Below the pieces are notes generated by a model that was not told the origin of the DNA, made no database searches, and saw nothing but the letters and a program-made list of their open reading frames with translations. Below, one piece after another: positions 26,252-34,470 of a DNA stretch of 64,000 nucleotides. Origin of the DNA: Fibrisoma limi BUZ 3 (GTDB taxonomy: Bacteria > Bacteroidota > Bacteroidia > Cytophagales > Spirosomataceae). The stretch lies in the NCBI RefSeq assembly GCF_000296815.2, contig NZ_CAIT01000010.1, positions 496,001-560,000 of the forward strand, written 5' to 3'. The position numbers were made by a program, and so were the translations under genes. Position 1 is the first letter of the stretch. Each line of letters begins with the position of its first letter.

Positions 26252-26285
26252 ATATAGCCACTCCAAACCCTGTACCCACCAGGTC

Positions 26286-27821
26286 CTATTTTTTATCCCA
26301 CCAGACCCGGGTATCCAGCGTGTTGGGGCCCTGCCGTCCGACGGCTTCGTTCAGACTGCCTGAATTGACGACGATCTCACTATCCGGATAGGGCAGTCGC
26401 CGGATGAAATCGCCCTTGACCTCCGAACCGGGATACGGGTTTTTCTTCAAAGCCGGGAAGCCACTTCGCCGGAAGTTGGCAAAGGCTTCGGTTCCGTCGA
26501 GGAAGGAGGCTACCCAGTATTGCGTGTTGATCTGATCAAGTTCCTTACCCGCTGCGAGCGGCTGACTGTCCAGATAGGCTTTGATGGTGGCTTCCGGAAT
26601 GGGGGCGCCGTACGACGCCATTTGCTCCAGATTGGCCCGCACGCCCTTAGCGAAGTACTCAGCCGGTGTGCCGGTTACCCACCCGCGGAAGGCGGCTTCG
26701 GCCAGCAACAACTGAATCTGCGCGTAGGTGATATGAAACTCCGGCGAGTCCAGCTTAAGCACCGTATTCAGGTTTACCTGCGAGAAGTCCCATAGGCTGG
26801 CTACGCCGTTCTGCTGGAGCACCGACGAAATTGTTACGTCGTTGTAGCCCATCGGCATACCTACCTGCACCTTGGGGTCCGACGAAGCCCGGGCGGCTGT
26901 CTGTTCCTGGCCTCCTTTGGCACCCACGTAGCGAACTGCGAAGATAGGCAGTCGTGGATCGTTGTTGTCTTTCAGGTAGTTGACAAACGGAGCCGCCAGG
27001 TAGAAGTTGGTTTTTTCGCGGGCGGCCAGGTGGTTGGCGATGTAGTTGTTGTAAATCGCCGTATGCCGGATGATCGAGTTGTCGGCGTTGGACTGAAAAA
27101 CACCGCCCGCTACCGCCTTCTTCACGTACGATTCGGCCGTAGCCGGGTCAACTTTGGTCAGGCGCATGGCCGCCCGCAGCATAAACGAGTAACCCAGCTT
27201 TTTCCACTTGGCAACGTCGCCCCCGTATAGAATGTCGGTCGTGACCGGTGCCTGTTTGGCGTCCAGCGCGGCCGAGGCTTCCTCAAACTCTTTCAGAATA
27301 TCCTTGTAGATGGCCTGCTGCGCATCGTATTTGGGGGTAATGATCTCATTCGTGTAGCCCTGTCCGGCTTCGAAGTACGGAATATCCCCATACGTATCGG
27401 TCAGGATCATGAAGATGTACGCTTTCCAGATGCGGGCCGCGTTGTACGTATTGGATTGCAGCGGATCGCTCTTGGTCTGGTCCAGCACCGCTACTAACTG
27501 CTTCAGTACGTTCCGGTAAAAATTAGTCCAGACCAACGGTGTATTGCTGTTGTTAATCTGGTCGTAGTTGCCACCCGACAGCGAACTGCCGTAGGGCGTC
27601 ACGATCTGCTGCACAATGGCAAAGTTGTAGGTCAGCATTCCCAGTGTGCCGAATCCGTCGAGGTAAGTTGTGCTGATAATGGCTTTGTTGAGCACCATCG
27701 AAGGAGCCAGCGAGGTGGGGTTCACCCGGTTGGTATTCAGTTCGTCGAACCCCTGATCGCAGCCCGTAAACAGGCTCAGCGAAAGCAGCAGAGTGAGCGT
27801 GTATATGAGTTTCGTTTTCAT
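26286..27821 (-). CDS. SusD/RagB-family outer-membrane lipoprotein
   Basis: The substrate-binding lid of a SusCD glycan uptake complex at the cell surface. The 511 residues begin with a lipoprotein signal (MKTKLIYTLTLLLSLSLFTGC, lipid-bearing Cys at 20 or 21, then DQGFDELNTNRVNPTSLAPS, the usual start of the SusD-like 2 subgroup). Helical TPR-like content appears in DPLQSNTYNAARIWKAYIFMILTDTYGDIPYFEAGQG (about 110-150), and RRLPYPDSEIVVNSGSLNEA near the end. It pairs with the SusC gene upstream (about 100-base gap). The sugar bound cannot be read. Lipid anchoring and outward display are inferred from family. Confidence 0.93.
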   Translation of the reverse strand: MKTKLIYTLTLLLSLSLFTGCDQGFDELNTNRVNPTSLAPSMVLNKAIISTTYLDGFGTLGMLTYNFAIVQQIVTPYGSSLSGGNYDQINNSNTPLVWTNFYRNVLKQLVAVLDQTKSDPLQSNTYNAARIWKAYIFMILTDTYGDIPYFEAGQGYTNEIITPKYDAQQAIYKDILKEFEEASAALDAKQAPVTTDILYGGDVAKWKKLGYSFMLRAAMRLTKVDPATAESYVKKAVAGGVFQSNADNSIIRHTAIYNNYIANHLAAREKTNFYLAAPFVNYLKDNNDPRLPIFAVRYVGAKGGQEQTAARASSDPKVQVGMPMGYNDVTISSVLQQNGVASLWDFSQVNLNTVLKLDSPEFHITYAQIQLLLAEAAFRGWVTGTPAEYFAKGVRANLEQMASYGAPIPEATIKAYLDSQPLAAGKELDQINTQYWVASFLDGTEAFANFRRSGFPALKKNPYPGSEVKGDFIRRLPYPDSEIVVNSGSLNEAVGRQGPNTLDTRVWWDKK

Positions 27822-27924
27822 GTGTCTTTAGGATTTGGGTTTACGGTATTCCGTTGACTGTTTTCGGGGCCGGTTTCGGGAGGGTAAGACAACCCAGGCT
27901 ATCCACCGAAAACTGTATACAGGT

Positions 27925-30900
27925 TTAGAAGCGGATGTTGAGGTTAAAACCAACACTGCGGGTAGGCGGCAGACCCGGCCAGAAATCCAGACCAACGGCG
28001 TTGTCGGAGGAAACCAGCGCTTCTTCGGGGTCCATGTTCTCGGTCCATTTTTTCAGCACCAGTACGTTGTTGGCGACGGCGTTGATCTTTAAGCCCTTGA
28101 TGAACAAGCTGGCAGGAAGCAACTTGGTGAAGTCATAGCCCAGCGTTACCTGGCGGAGCTTCCAGAAGCCGGCGTTGAATACGAAATCTTCGTTAATGCC
28201 CAGCGGATTGATCGATTCGTAGAAGGGCTGTACGGCCGCCCGGGTCTGGTTAACTTCGCCGTTTGGATTCACCCCGTTACCGATGACGTAGCCCACGTCG
28301 CGGCCCGGCAGGGTACGTTTTGAAAGGCCATGGCGCACGTAGTTGATGTTCCGACCGGCAATCATCTTGTGGCCCAGCTTGAAGTCAATCAGCGCCGACA
28401 GCACAATGCCCCGGTACGAGAACGTGTTCGTGATACCACCAAAATACATCGGTAGGGCGCTTCCCACGTTCTTGAGCGTGTTGTTGCGGAGCGGCATTCC
28501 GCTATTGGCGTCGAATACCTGCCGGCCCTGCGCATCCCGTAGGTACGTGAAGGTATACAACTGGCCTAAGGGCTTGCCGACTACCTGGTTCAGCACCCGG
28601 CCACCCCCGCTACTGACGGTGATGATCGTGTCTTTCTCGGTCAGGCCAAGCCGCATCACTCGGGATGTATTGTAGGAAACGTTGGCGCTGACATCCCAGC
28701 GGAACAACGGACTGCTGATGGGCGAGAAGGTCAGCAGCATCTCGATACCCTTGTTCATACTCCGCCCTACGTTGATCAGTTTGCTGGTGTACGACGAGGC
28801 ATCGGACACTTGAGCCGCCAGAATCTGATCGTCGGTCAGTTTGCGGTAATACGTCAGGTCAAGTCCGACTTTGTTTTGCAGCAGCTTCAGCTCCAGCCCT
28901 ACCTCGGCTTCCTGAATCCGGAGCGGGCGCAGGTTTTTGTTGGGGACAACCGTTGCATTAATCCCTCCCACCGGCACGAGCTGACCCGATGGGTTCGGGA
29001 AAGAGTTGTTGTCGACGGCGAAGTACAGCGCGTTGGAGTACGGGTCGACGTTGTCGGATCCCACCTGTGCGTAGGCTGCACGAAGTTTGCCGAACGACAA
29101 CCAGGCTGGCATGTTGTCGAATGCCTGTGAGAAGACGAAGCTACCACTGAGCGACGGGTACAGGATGCTGCGGTTAGACGGCGCCAGTGTTGAGAACCAG
29201 TCGTTGCGGGCCGTGGCGTTCAGGTACAGAAACTCTTTGTAGGAGATGGTCGCAGCCCCGAACAGCGAGTTGATTTCTTTCTCCGACAGGCTGTAGAGTG
29301 GGTCTTTGATACGGCCGTTCATGACGGTGTACAGGCCCGGCTGCACGAAATCCTGCACCGTTACGCTGTTGTAATCGTTGCGGGCGTAGCGGTGGTTACC
29401 CCCAAACGTAGCGTCGACACCGATGTTGCCGAACGTCTTGTTGAAGCCCAGAATGAAGTCCAGGTTGCGTTCAACGTTCTGTCGTACATCCTGCGTATAG
29501 GAGCCGTTCACGTAGCCAACCGGGGCGCGGGCAATGGGGGCGTAGCCGTTCGGAATGTTGTAGTCCTGATTCCGGATGTACGAATCCTGCGCCAGTCGTC
29601 CCTGTAGGTACAGCCAGTCGGTGAACTGGTATTTCAGCGCTACGTTGCCGAACAGCCGGTCGCGCCGAACGTTCTCGAACTTGTGACTCATGGAATAGTA
29701 CGGGTTATTCCGAACCAGAAAGCGCGAAAAGACGAATTCGTCGCCGTTGGGCAGGGTCTGGTTTTGCTGCAGGGCTTCGAACGGCATGGAGTTGGCCAGC
29801 GTAAAAATCACCGTCGATACGGACAGGTCCTGGGTGTTTAGCTGGGGCGGATTGATGTTGTTTTCCTTCGAGTAGTTAATATTCCCCGTGGCCGTCAGTC
29901 GGCTGGTAATGTTCTGGGTAAAGCCCAGGTTGATCACCTTCCGGTTGAACTTGTTGTTCTCCATGATCCCCTTGTTATCAGTATTGCCAAACGACAGGCT
30001 GAAACCTCCGTTTTGCCCGTTGTTGGCCACCGTAACGGTATTGGTGAAATTGGTCCCAACCCGGTAGAACTTCCGTACGCGGTTGAAAACCGGTTCGTAG
30101 GGCCAGGTTTCGTTATCGAACAGAATCTGGGTCATGCCCGGCTGAAATTTTTCACCAAAGCTCCAGACACCCGAAGTCGGGTTGGGCGTAGTAGGCCGCT
30201 TGCCGCCTTCGCCCTGGCCGTACTCATACTGAAAATCCGTAAAATCGAGGGGGGTATCGGTTGTGAAGTTGGCGTTGTACGTAACGCCGAATCCTTTACC
30301 GGTGCCCCGGCTTTTGGTGGTGATCATCACGACACCGTCTTTGGCCCGTGAGCCGTAGAGCGCAGCCGCCGTCGCGCCTTTCAGTACGTCGATGGTTTCG
30401 ATATCGTCGGGGTTGATACTGCTCAGGCCGTCGCCACCGTCGGAACTGTTGGACGCCCGGTTGCCAAAGTCACCACCGAGGGCGTAGTTTGAGTTGTCGA
30501 TCGGTACGCCGTTAACCACAATGAGCGGGTTGTTCTGACCCGCAAACGACGACTGACCCCGGATTCGGATTTTGGCCGAACCGGCCGGTCCCGTTCCCAT
30601 AGACGAAATGTTGACCCCGGCCAGTTTCCCCTGCAAGCCACTCACGAAGTTGGTCGTTCGGTTGACCGAAATCTGTTCGGCGTTGACCGAGGCCGTAGCG
30701 TACCCGAGGGTTTTTGCTTCCTTCTTAATCCCGAGCGCCGTAACAATTACTTCATCGATAGCCTTGGCGTCTTCGACCAACTGCACGTTGATGACCGAGC
30801 GGTTATTGACCGGAACCGTCTGGCTTACGTAGCTGATGTACGAGAAAATCAGCGAGGTTTCCGGGCCTGCATTAATCGCGTAGTTCCCCGACGCATCGGT

Positions 30901-31059
30901 TGTTGTTCCCTGCGTCGTACCAACCACTACTACGTTAACACCGGGTAACCCCTGGTTGTCGGCTCCGGTGACACGGCCCGTCACGCGGTTCGATTGTGCC
31001 CGGCTGTAATAGCTCTGGCACACGAGCAACAGAATAAGTGCATAAACCAATTTTTTCAT
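27925..31059 (-). CDS. SusC/RagA-family TonB-dependent outer-membrane transporter
   Basis: A 1044-residue TonB-dependent channel of the SusCD type. Order: Sec signal (about 1-22), a carboxypeptidase-regulatory-like beta domain (about 25-100; VTGRVTGADNQGLPGVNVVVVG), a TonB-box region, the plug (about 105-235; EVIVTALGIKKEAKTLGYA, INPDDIETIDVLKGATAAALYGSRAKDGVVMITTK, both family signatures), then the beta barrel ending in Phe (GFNLNIRF). It imports oligosaccharides or sugar acids bound by the SusD partner, powered by TonB. It starts 55 bp after the enolase-superfamily gene, so the block enolase-susC-susD is one operon. The neighbours suggest the imported compound is converted by oxidation and dehydration. 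Confidence 0.95.
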   Translation of the reverse strand: MKKLVYALILLLVCQSYYSRAQSNRVTGRVTGADNQGLPGVNVVVVGTTQGTTTDASGNYAINAGPETSLIFSYISYVSQTVPVNNRSVINVQLVEDAKAIDEVIVTALGIKKEAKTLGYATASVNAEQISVNRTTNFVSGLQGKLAGVNISSMGTGPAGSAKIRIRGQSSFAGQNNPLIVVNGVPIDNSNYALGGDFGNRASNSSDGGDGLSSINPDDIETIDVLKGATAAALYGSRAKDGVVMITTKSRGTGKGFGVTYNANFTTDTPLDFTDFQYEYGQGEGGKRPTTPNPTSGVWSFGEKFQPGMTQILFDNETWPYEPVFNRVRKFYRVGTNFTNTVTVANNGQNGGFSLSFGNTDNKGIMENNKFNRKVINLGFTQNITSRLTATGNINYSKENNINPPQLNTQDLSVSTVIFTLANSMPFEALQQNQTLPNGDEFVFSRFLVRNNPYYSMSHKFENVRRDRLFGNVALKYQFTDWLYLQGRLAQDSYIRNQDYNIPNGYAPIARAPVGYVNGSYTQDVRQNVERNLDFILGFNKTFGNIGVDATFGGNHRYARNDYNSVTVQDFVQPGLYTVMNGRIKDPLYSLSEKEINSLFGAATISYKEFLYLNATARNDWFSTLAPSNRSILYPSLSGSFVFSQAFDNMPAWLSFGKLRAAYAQVGSDNVDPYSNALYFAVDNNSFPNPSGQLVPVGGINATVVPNKNLRPLRIQEAEVGLELKLLQNKVGLDLTYYRKLTDDQILAAQVSDASSYTSKLINVGRSMNKGIEMLLTFSPISSPLFRWDVSANVSYNTSRVMRLGLTEKDTIITVSSGGGRVLNQVVGKPLGQLYTFTYLRDAQGRQVFDANSGMPLRNNTLKNVGSALPMYFGGITNTFSYRGIVLSALIDFKLGHKMIAGRNINYVRHGLSKRTLPGRDVGYVIGNGVNPNGEVNQTRAAVQPFYESINPLGINEDFVFNAGFWKLRQVTLGYDFTKLLPASLFIKGLKINAVANNVLVLKKWTENMDPEEALVSSDNAVGLDFWPGLPPTRSVGFNLNIRF

Positions 31060-31114
31060 GGGTAAGGAACAGTTAAGGAATAGTTAAAAGGCAATCAAAG
31101 GACGCTAAGCCATT

Positions 31115-32359
31115 CTACCAGTTGTGAATGGCACCATCGGGGCTTTTCAGGATCGGATGCGGGTACTTCGTATTCTCCGCTATTTCCATGAGGAACGTAG
31201 CCTTTTTCGGGTCGAACTTCACTCCAAGGCCCGGAGCGGGATTGAGGTAAAGCTTACCGTTTTTGAAATTGACCAGGTCTTCGTTGAAGTAAGGCGGTCG
31301 CTCAGGTTCGCCACCCGCCAGTTCCATCAGGCAGCGTGTAGGGCTGCTGGAACCCATCACATGCACCAGCGTAGCGACGGCGAGCGGCCCCGTGAAGTGC
31401 GGAATCATGCCTACGTAGTGCGTCTCGCACATAGCGGCCAGTTTCTTGAATTCAGAGATGCCGCCCGTGTTCGGAATAGTGAACCGGGTGTAATCGATCA
31501 GGTGCTGCTCAATGAAGTTGTTGCTGTCCCAACGGTCGCCAAACTGCTCACCGACGGCAATGGGCACGCTCGTTTGCTGCCGGATTGTTTTGTACACGTC
31601 CGGGTTTTCGGACCGCACAATGTCCTCCACGAAATACGGCTCCAGGTTTTCAAGGGCTTTGCAGATCTTGATCCCCTCGGTAGTGTCGAAGCGGGTATGC
31701 AGGTCGATGGCCCATTTGCCGCCCCCGCCCACGGCCGCATCGATTCGTTTACAGAGTTCAATCGTTTTCTTCGCGTTGTCGTAGAAGTCGAACGGTTCGG
31801 AACCATTGCCACCTGTTGGCCCGATCCGGTACGCCCGTAACCCGGCTTCAATACAATCCCGGGCGCGTTCTTCTTCGGTTTTGGCTTTGGAGGCCTTGAA
31901 TCCGGTAGCATAGCACTCAACGTAGTCGCGGGTGGCTCCGCCCAGCAGTTCGTAGACAGGTACGCCCAGCGCCTTTCCTTTTATGTCCCACAGTGCCATG
32001 TCGAGGGCTCCCTGCGCATGCAGTTTTTCACGACCTGGGGGGTAGAACATACCCCGGTACAAGTTCTGCCAGATATGCTCGATCCGGAACGGATTTTCAC
32101 CGATTATCATCTGAGCACACTGCTCAATCATATCCTTCGAGCCGCCCTCGCCGATACCAATAATGCCGCCGTCGGTTTCGATCTCGACAATGCCCCGTGC
32201 CTGATTGAAAAGTGGCTTGGTATAGCCCGGGGCCGCATAGTACCGGATTTTTGTAATCTTTAGTTTCGGTATGGCAGCCTCCGATTTGACCAGCGGAAGC
32301 CCGGCCATAGCTGCACCAGAACCCAGAATGGCGGATTTGATAAACGTTCTTCGTTGCAT
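31115..32359 (-). CDS. Enolase-superfamily sugar-acid dehydratase (MR/MLE group), Tat-exported
   Basis: The third such enzyme in the run; 414 residues. It starts with a Tat signal (MQRRTFIKSAILGSG, then AAMAGLPLVKSEA). The superfamily motifs are seen: ALDMALWDIKGKALGVPVYELLGG, metal ligand WAIDLHTRF, PYFVEDI, IAVGEQFG, GGISEFKKLAAM, and MIPHFTGPLAVA with the base His. The region after strand 2 (LRAYRIGPTGG) lacks the K-x-K acid/base pair of racemases, as in acid-sugar dehydratases that use His alone. The exact substrate is unknown. It is the first gene after lacI, and the operator at 32390-32409 sits in the short gap before its start, so it heads the regulated operon. Confidence 0.85.
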   Translation of the reverse strand: MQRRTFIKSAILGSGAAMAGLPLVKSEAAIPKLKITKIRYYAAPGYTKPLFNQARGIVEIETDGGIIGIGEGGSKDMIEQCAQMIIGENPFRIEHIWQNLYRGMFYPPGREKLHAQGALDMALWDIKGKALGVPVYELLGGATRDYVECYATGFKASKAKTEEERARDCIEAGLRAYRIGPTGGNGSEPFDFYDNAKKTIELCKRIDAAVGGGGKWAIDLHTRFDTTEGIKICKALENLEPYFVEDIVRSENPDVYKTIRQQTSVPIAVGEQFGDRWDSNNFIEQHLIDYTRFTIPNTGGISEFKKLAAMCETHYVGMIPHFTGPLAVATLVHVMGSSSPTRCLMELAGGEPERPPYFNEDLVNFKNGKLYLNPAPGLGVKFDPKKATFLMEIAENTKYPHPILKSPDGAIHNW

Positions 32360-32389
32360 ACAACTCGGGTAAAGATTTAGGAAAAGGGC

Positions 32390-32409
32390 TTGCTTTAACG
32401 ATTAAGCAA
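32390..32409. promoter_or_regulatory. LacI-type operator before the enolase-superfamily/susCD operon
   Basis: TTGCTTTAACGATTAAGCAA: a 20-base near palindrome (8 of 10 pairs) with a central CG, the form typical of LacI/GalR operators. It lies 30 bases before the operon start, in a 67-base gap directly after lacI. A TTTG that could be part of a -7 element overlaps its upstream edge on the minus strand. Its core (GCTTAATCGTT on the minus strand) recurs in the lacI promoter. Confidence 0.6.
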
Positions 32410-32426
32410 ACGGATAAAATATAAAA

Positions 32427-33464
32427 TCAGGTAACGAGTGCTTTGACTTTCGAGGAATTACGGGCAATCAGCGTGGCCTCCATCAGCACCTGTCGGGGTG
32501 GCTGTTCAGGGTCTTTGAGCTTGCTGATCAACAGCTCCACCGCCGTTTTGCCGAGCGCTTCCATGGGCTGCTGGAGATACGTAATAGGGCAGTAGTAAAG
32601 GTCGAAGGCTTCGGCCTGACCGAAACTGACAATCGCCAGGTCGTCCGGAACCGTCAGCCCTAATTCGTTAATGTACTTCAGACCACTGATGGCCAGCCGG
32701 TACGTACTAAAAATCAGCGCGTCAACCGGCTGGTCGGCGGCCAGCATCCGGTCGATACCGGCGCGTATTTCCGGTTCAATCCGGCCGAAATCAACCTCCG
32801 TAAGCCAGTCTGGGTGGAACGTAATTTCAGCATCGCGCAGCGACTCTACATACCCCCGAATTCGCTCCTGCATGTGGAACAACTGCGACCGGTACGCAAT
32901 CAGACCAATGTTGCGGTAACCACCTTCGATGAGGTGGGTCCCGGCTATGTAGGAAGCGTGGTAGTTATTCAGAACAACGTAGTCGGTCGGAATGGCCGGG
33001 AAGTGTCGGTCAAGCAGGACAAATGATACGTTCCGGCTGCTCAGGTATTGAATCTGCTCTTCGGTGTTTTCGGAGGAGACGATGATAAACCCATCGACCT
33101 GCCGATTCAGCAGTACGTTGATCAGATCCCAGGATTTATCGGCATCTTCGTCCGAGCTGCCGATAATGACCGTATAATCGTTCTTCTTGGCCTCGTCTTC
33201 TACAATCCGGGCAATGTTGGCAAAGAATGGGTTGGATATATCGGCTATAATGAGCCCAATGGTCTGGGTTTTTCCACTGCGCAGGCTCTTGGCCAGGTAA
33301 TTTGGCTTGTAATTTAGTTCAATCGCGATCTGCCTGATTTTAGCCGCAATATCGACTCCTACCCGGCTTTCTTTCTCCTTACCGTTGAGTACATAGGAAA
33401 CCAGTGCGGTCGATACGCCGGCTTTCTCCGCAATGTCCTTCAAGGATACTTTTTTCTTGCTCAT
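32427..33464 (-). CDS. LacI/GalR-family transcription regulator
   Basis: A 345-residue DNA-binding repressor. The N-terminal helix-turn-helix (about 4-27; SLKDIAEKAGVSTALVSYVLNG) and hinge helix (KPNYLAKSLRSGKTQTIGLI) are followed by a two-lobed periplasmic-binding-protein-like sensor (about 60-340; LIIADISNPFFANIARIVEDEAKK, IGSSDEDADKSWDLINVLLNRQVDGFIIVSS, and a C-terminal YYCPITYLQQPMEALGKTAVELL). It sits ahead of the sugar-acid operon in the same direction. Operator-like sites lie before its own gene and before the next gene, so self-regulation and control of the operon are likely. The effector may be a keto-deoxy acid or a sugar acid, which is inference. Confidence 0.93.
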   Translation of the reverse strand: MSKKKVSLKDIAEKAGVSTALVSYVLNGKEKESRVGVDIAAKIRQIAIELNYKPNYLAKSLRSGKTQTIGLIIADISNPFFANIARIVEDEAKKNDYTVIIGSSDEDADKSWDLINVLLNRQVDGFIIVSSENTEEQIQYLSSRNVSFVLLDRHFPAIPTDYVVLNNYHASYIAGTHLIEGGYRNIGLIAYRSQLFHMQERIRGYVESLRDAEITFHPDWLTEVDFGRIEPEIRAGIDRMLAADQPVDALIFSTYRLAISGLKYINELGLTVPDDLAIVSFGQAEAFDLYYCPITYLQQPMEALGKTAVELLISKLKDPEQPPRQVLMEATLIARNSSKVKALVT

Positions 33465-33525
33465 GAGGAGAGACCTGGCAGCGAGAAAAAGTATCGAGGG
33501 AGCGGCTCGTTGTCAGTATTACTGT

Positions 33526-33556
33526 CAAATGTAAGCTTAATCGTTTAAATAGCAAA
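33526..33556 (-). promoter_or_regulatory. lacI promoter with an operator core in its spacer
   Basis: On the minus strand: TTTG (33553-33556), a 19-base spacer, then TACATTTG (33526-33533), an exact TAnnTTTG. The spacer holds TTAATCGTTTAA (33537-33548), near palindromic with a central CG, preceded by GC to give the same 11 bases GCTTAATCGTT as the operator at 32390-32409. A repressor bound here would cover the promoter. Confidence 0.65.
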
Positions 33557-33627
33557 TTTTTTGTAGATATTTTCTAAAAAATTTCATTTTGTAAGGAAAT
33601 GTGGCCTGAATAAATGGCTCTTACGTA

Positions 33628-34365
33628 TCAAACCGATGCCTTCTTTGGCTTTGTTGTCATGAAATCTTTCAGGTAGAACGGCTCGAATGAAGCTACGTCC
33701 TCAAACCGGCGTTCGACGAAGGCAACGCCCGCCAGCTCGCCGACCGTCCGGGCCGATGGATGAATAAGCTGCGCCAGAAACCGGGCATTTGAGTGATCGC
33801 TCAGCACCGGTCGGCATTTGTCGGCACCGTCGCCGAAAAATACTACGGGGTTGCGATCCAGCACGTCGGTAAACGTTTGCTCATCAACAATTTTGGCCGA
33901 TGTAGGCATCACGACCGTATTTGCTTCGCCATACAGAGCGCAGTACACTTCCATTCGTCGGGCGTCGAGCATAGGGCACAGAATAGGAAGCGTAGAATCG
34001 GCGTTGGTGGATGTGATCCATGGCCGCACCTGCGCAGCCATGGCTTCGAGGGTATTGATGGCAATCAGCGGCTTGTCAAGCGCGAAGCATAACCCTTTGG
34101 CGGTTGAGACACCAATCCGAAGCCCGGTGTACGACCCTGGCCCTTTCGCTACGGCAATGGCGTCAAGTTGTTGGAGGTCGTGGCCGCTGTGACGGACTAC
34201 ATCGCTGATGAGCGTCGTCAGCATGGCCGAGGAGGTACGTTCTGTAAATAATTCGTAACTCCCGAGTAGTCTGGCTTTTTCCGGATTTTGAGCGGTAGTC
34301 TCGTTGATTTGATGGAGCGCAACAGAACAGACGGTTGTCGAGGTGTCGATGGAGAGAATGAGCAT
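33628..34365 (-). CDS. tsaB: tRNA threonylcarbamoyladenosine biosynthesis protein TsaB
   Basis: A partner of TsaD/TsaE in making t6A37 in tRNAs that read ANN codons. The 245 residues are in the family range. The N-terminus has ILSIDTSTTVCSVALH, then the HTERSSAML-like stretch (LFTERTSSAML), AVAKGPGSYTGLRIGVSTAKGLCFALDKPLIAINTLEAMA (about 72-112), the family signature, and CPMLDARRMEVYCALY. It lies downstream of the C-terminal protease gene with a long polypurine inverted repeat in the 105-base gap. It is essential in many bacteria. The ATG at 34365 gives a normal N-terminus. Confidence 0.95.
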   Translation of the reverse strand: MLILSIDTSTTVCSVALHQINETTAQNPEKARLLGSYELFTERTSSAMLTTLISDVVRHSGHDLQQLDAIAVAKGPGSYTGLRIGVSTAKGLCFALDKPLIAINTLEAMAAQVRPWITSTNADSTLPILCPMLDARRMEVYCALYGEANTVVMPTSAKIVDEQTFTDVLDRNPVVFFGDGADKCRPVLSDHSNARFLAQLIHPSARTVGELAGVAFVERRFEDVASFEPFYLKDFMTTKPKKASV

Positions 34366-34381
34366 AGAGGAGGAAAGGAGG

Positions 34382-34464
34382 AAAGGGAGGAGAGGAGGAA
34401 GGGACGAAAGGAGAAAGGAGTATCCCCCTCGTCCCTTTTCTCCCCTTCCTCCTCTCCTCCCTTT
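34382..34464. repeat. Long polypurine/polypyrimidine inverted repeat
   Basis: A 22-base arm of only A and G (34382-34403) is exactly complementary to 34443-34464; the bases around the arms are also almost all purine on one side and pyrimidine on the other. The loop is 39 bases. It starts 6 bases after the protease stop codon at 34471 and ends 17 bases before the tsaB start. Such a tract can form a strong RNA hairpin and also non-B DNA. Confidence 0.85.
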
Positions 34465-34470
34465 CTCCTC

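Noticed and set aside
27822-27924. A post-stop hairpin between susC and susD
   Set aside because: Only about 8 bases pair around a long loop; not clearly beyond chance.
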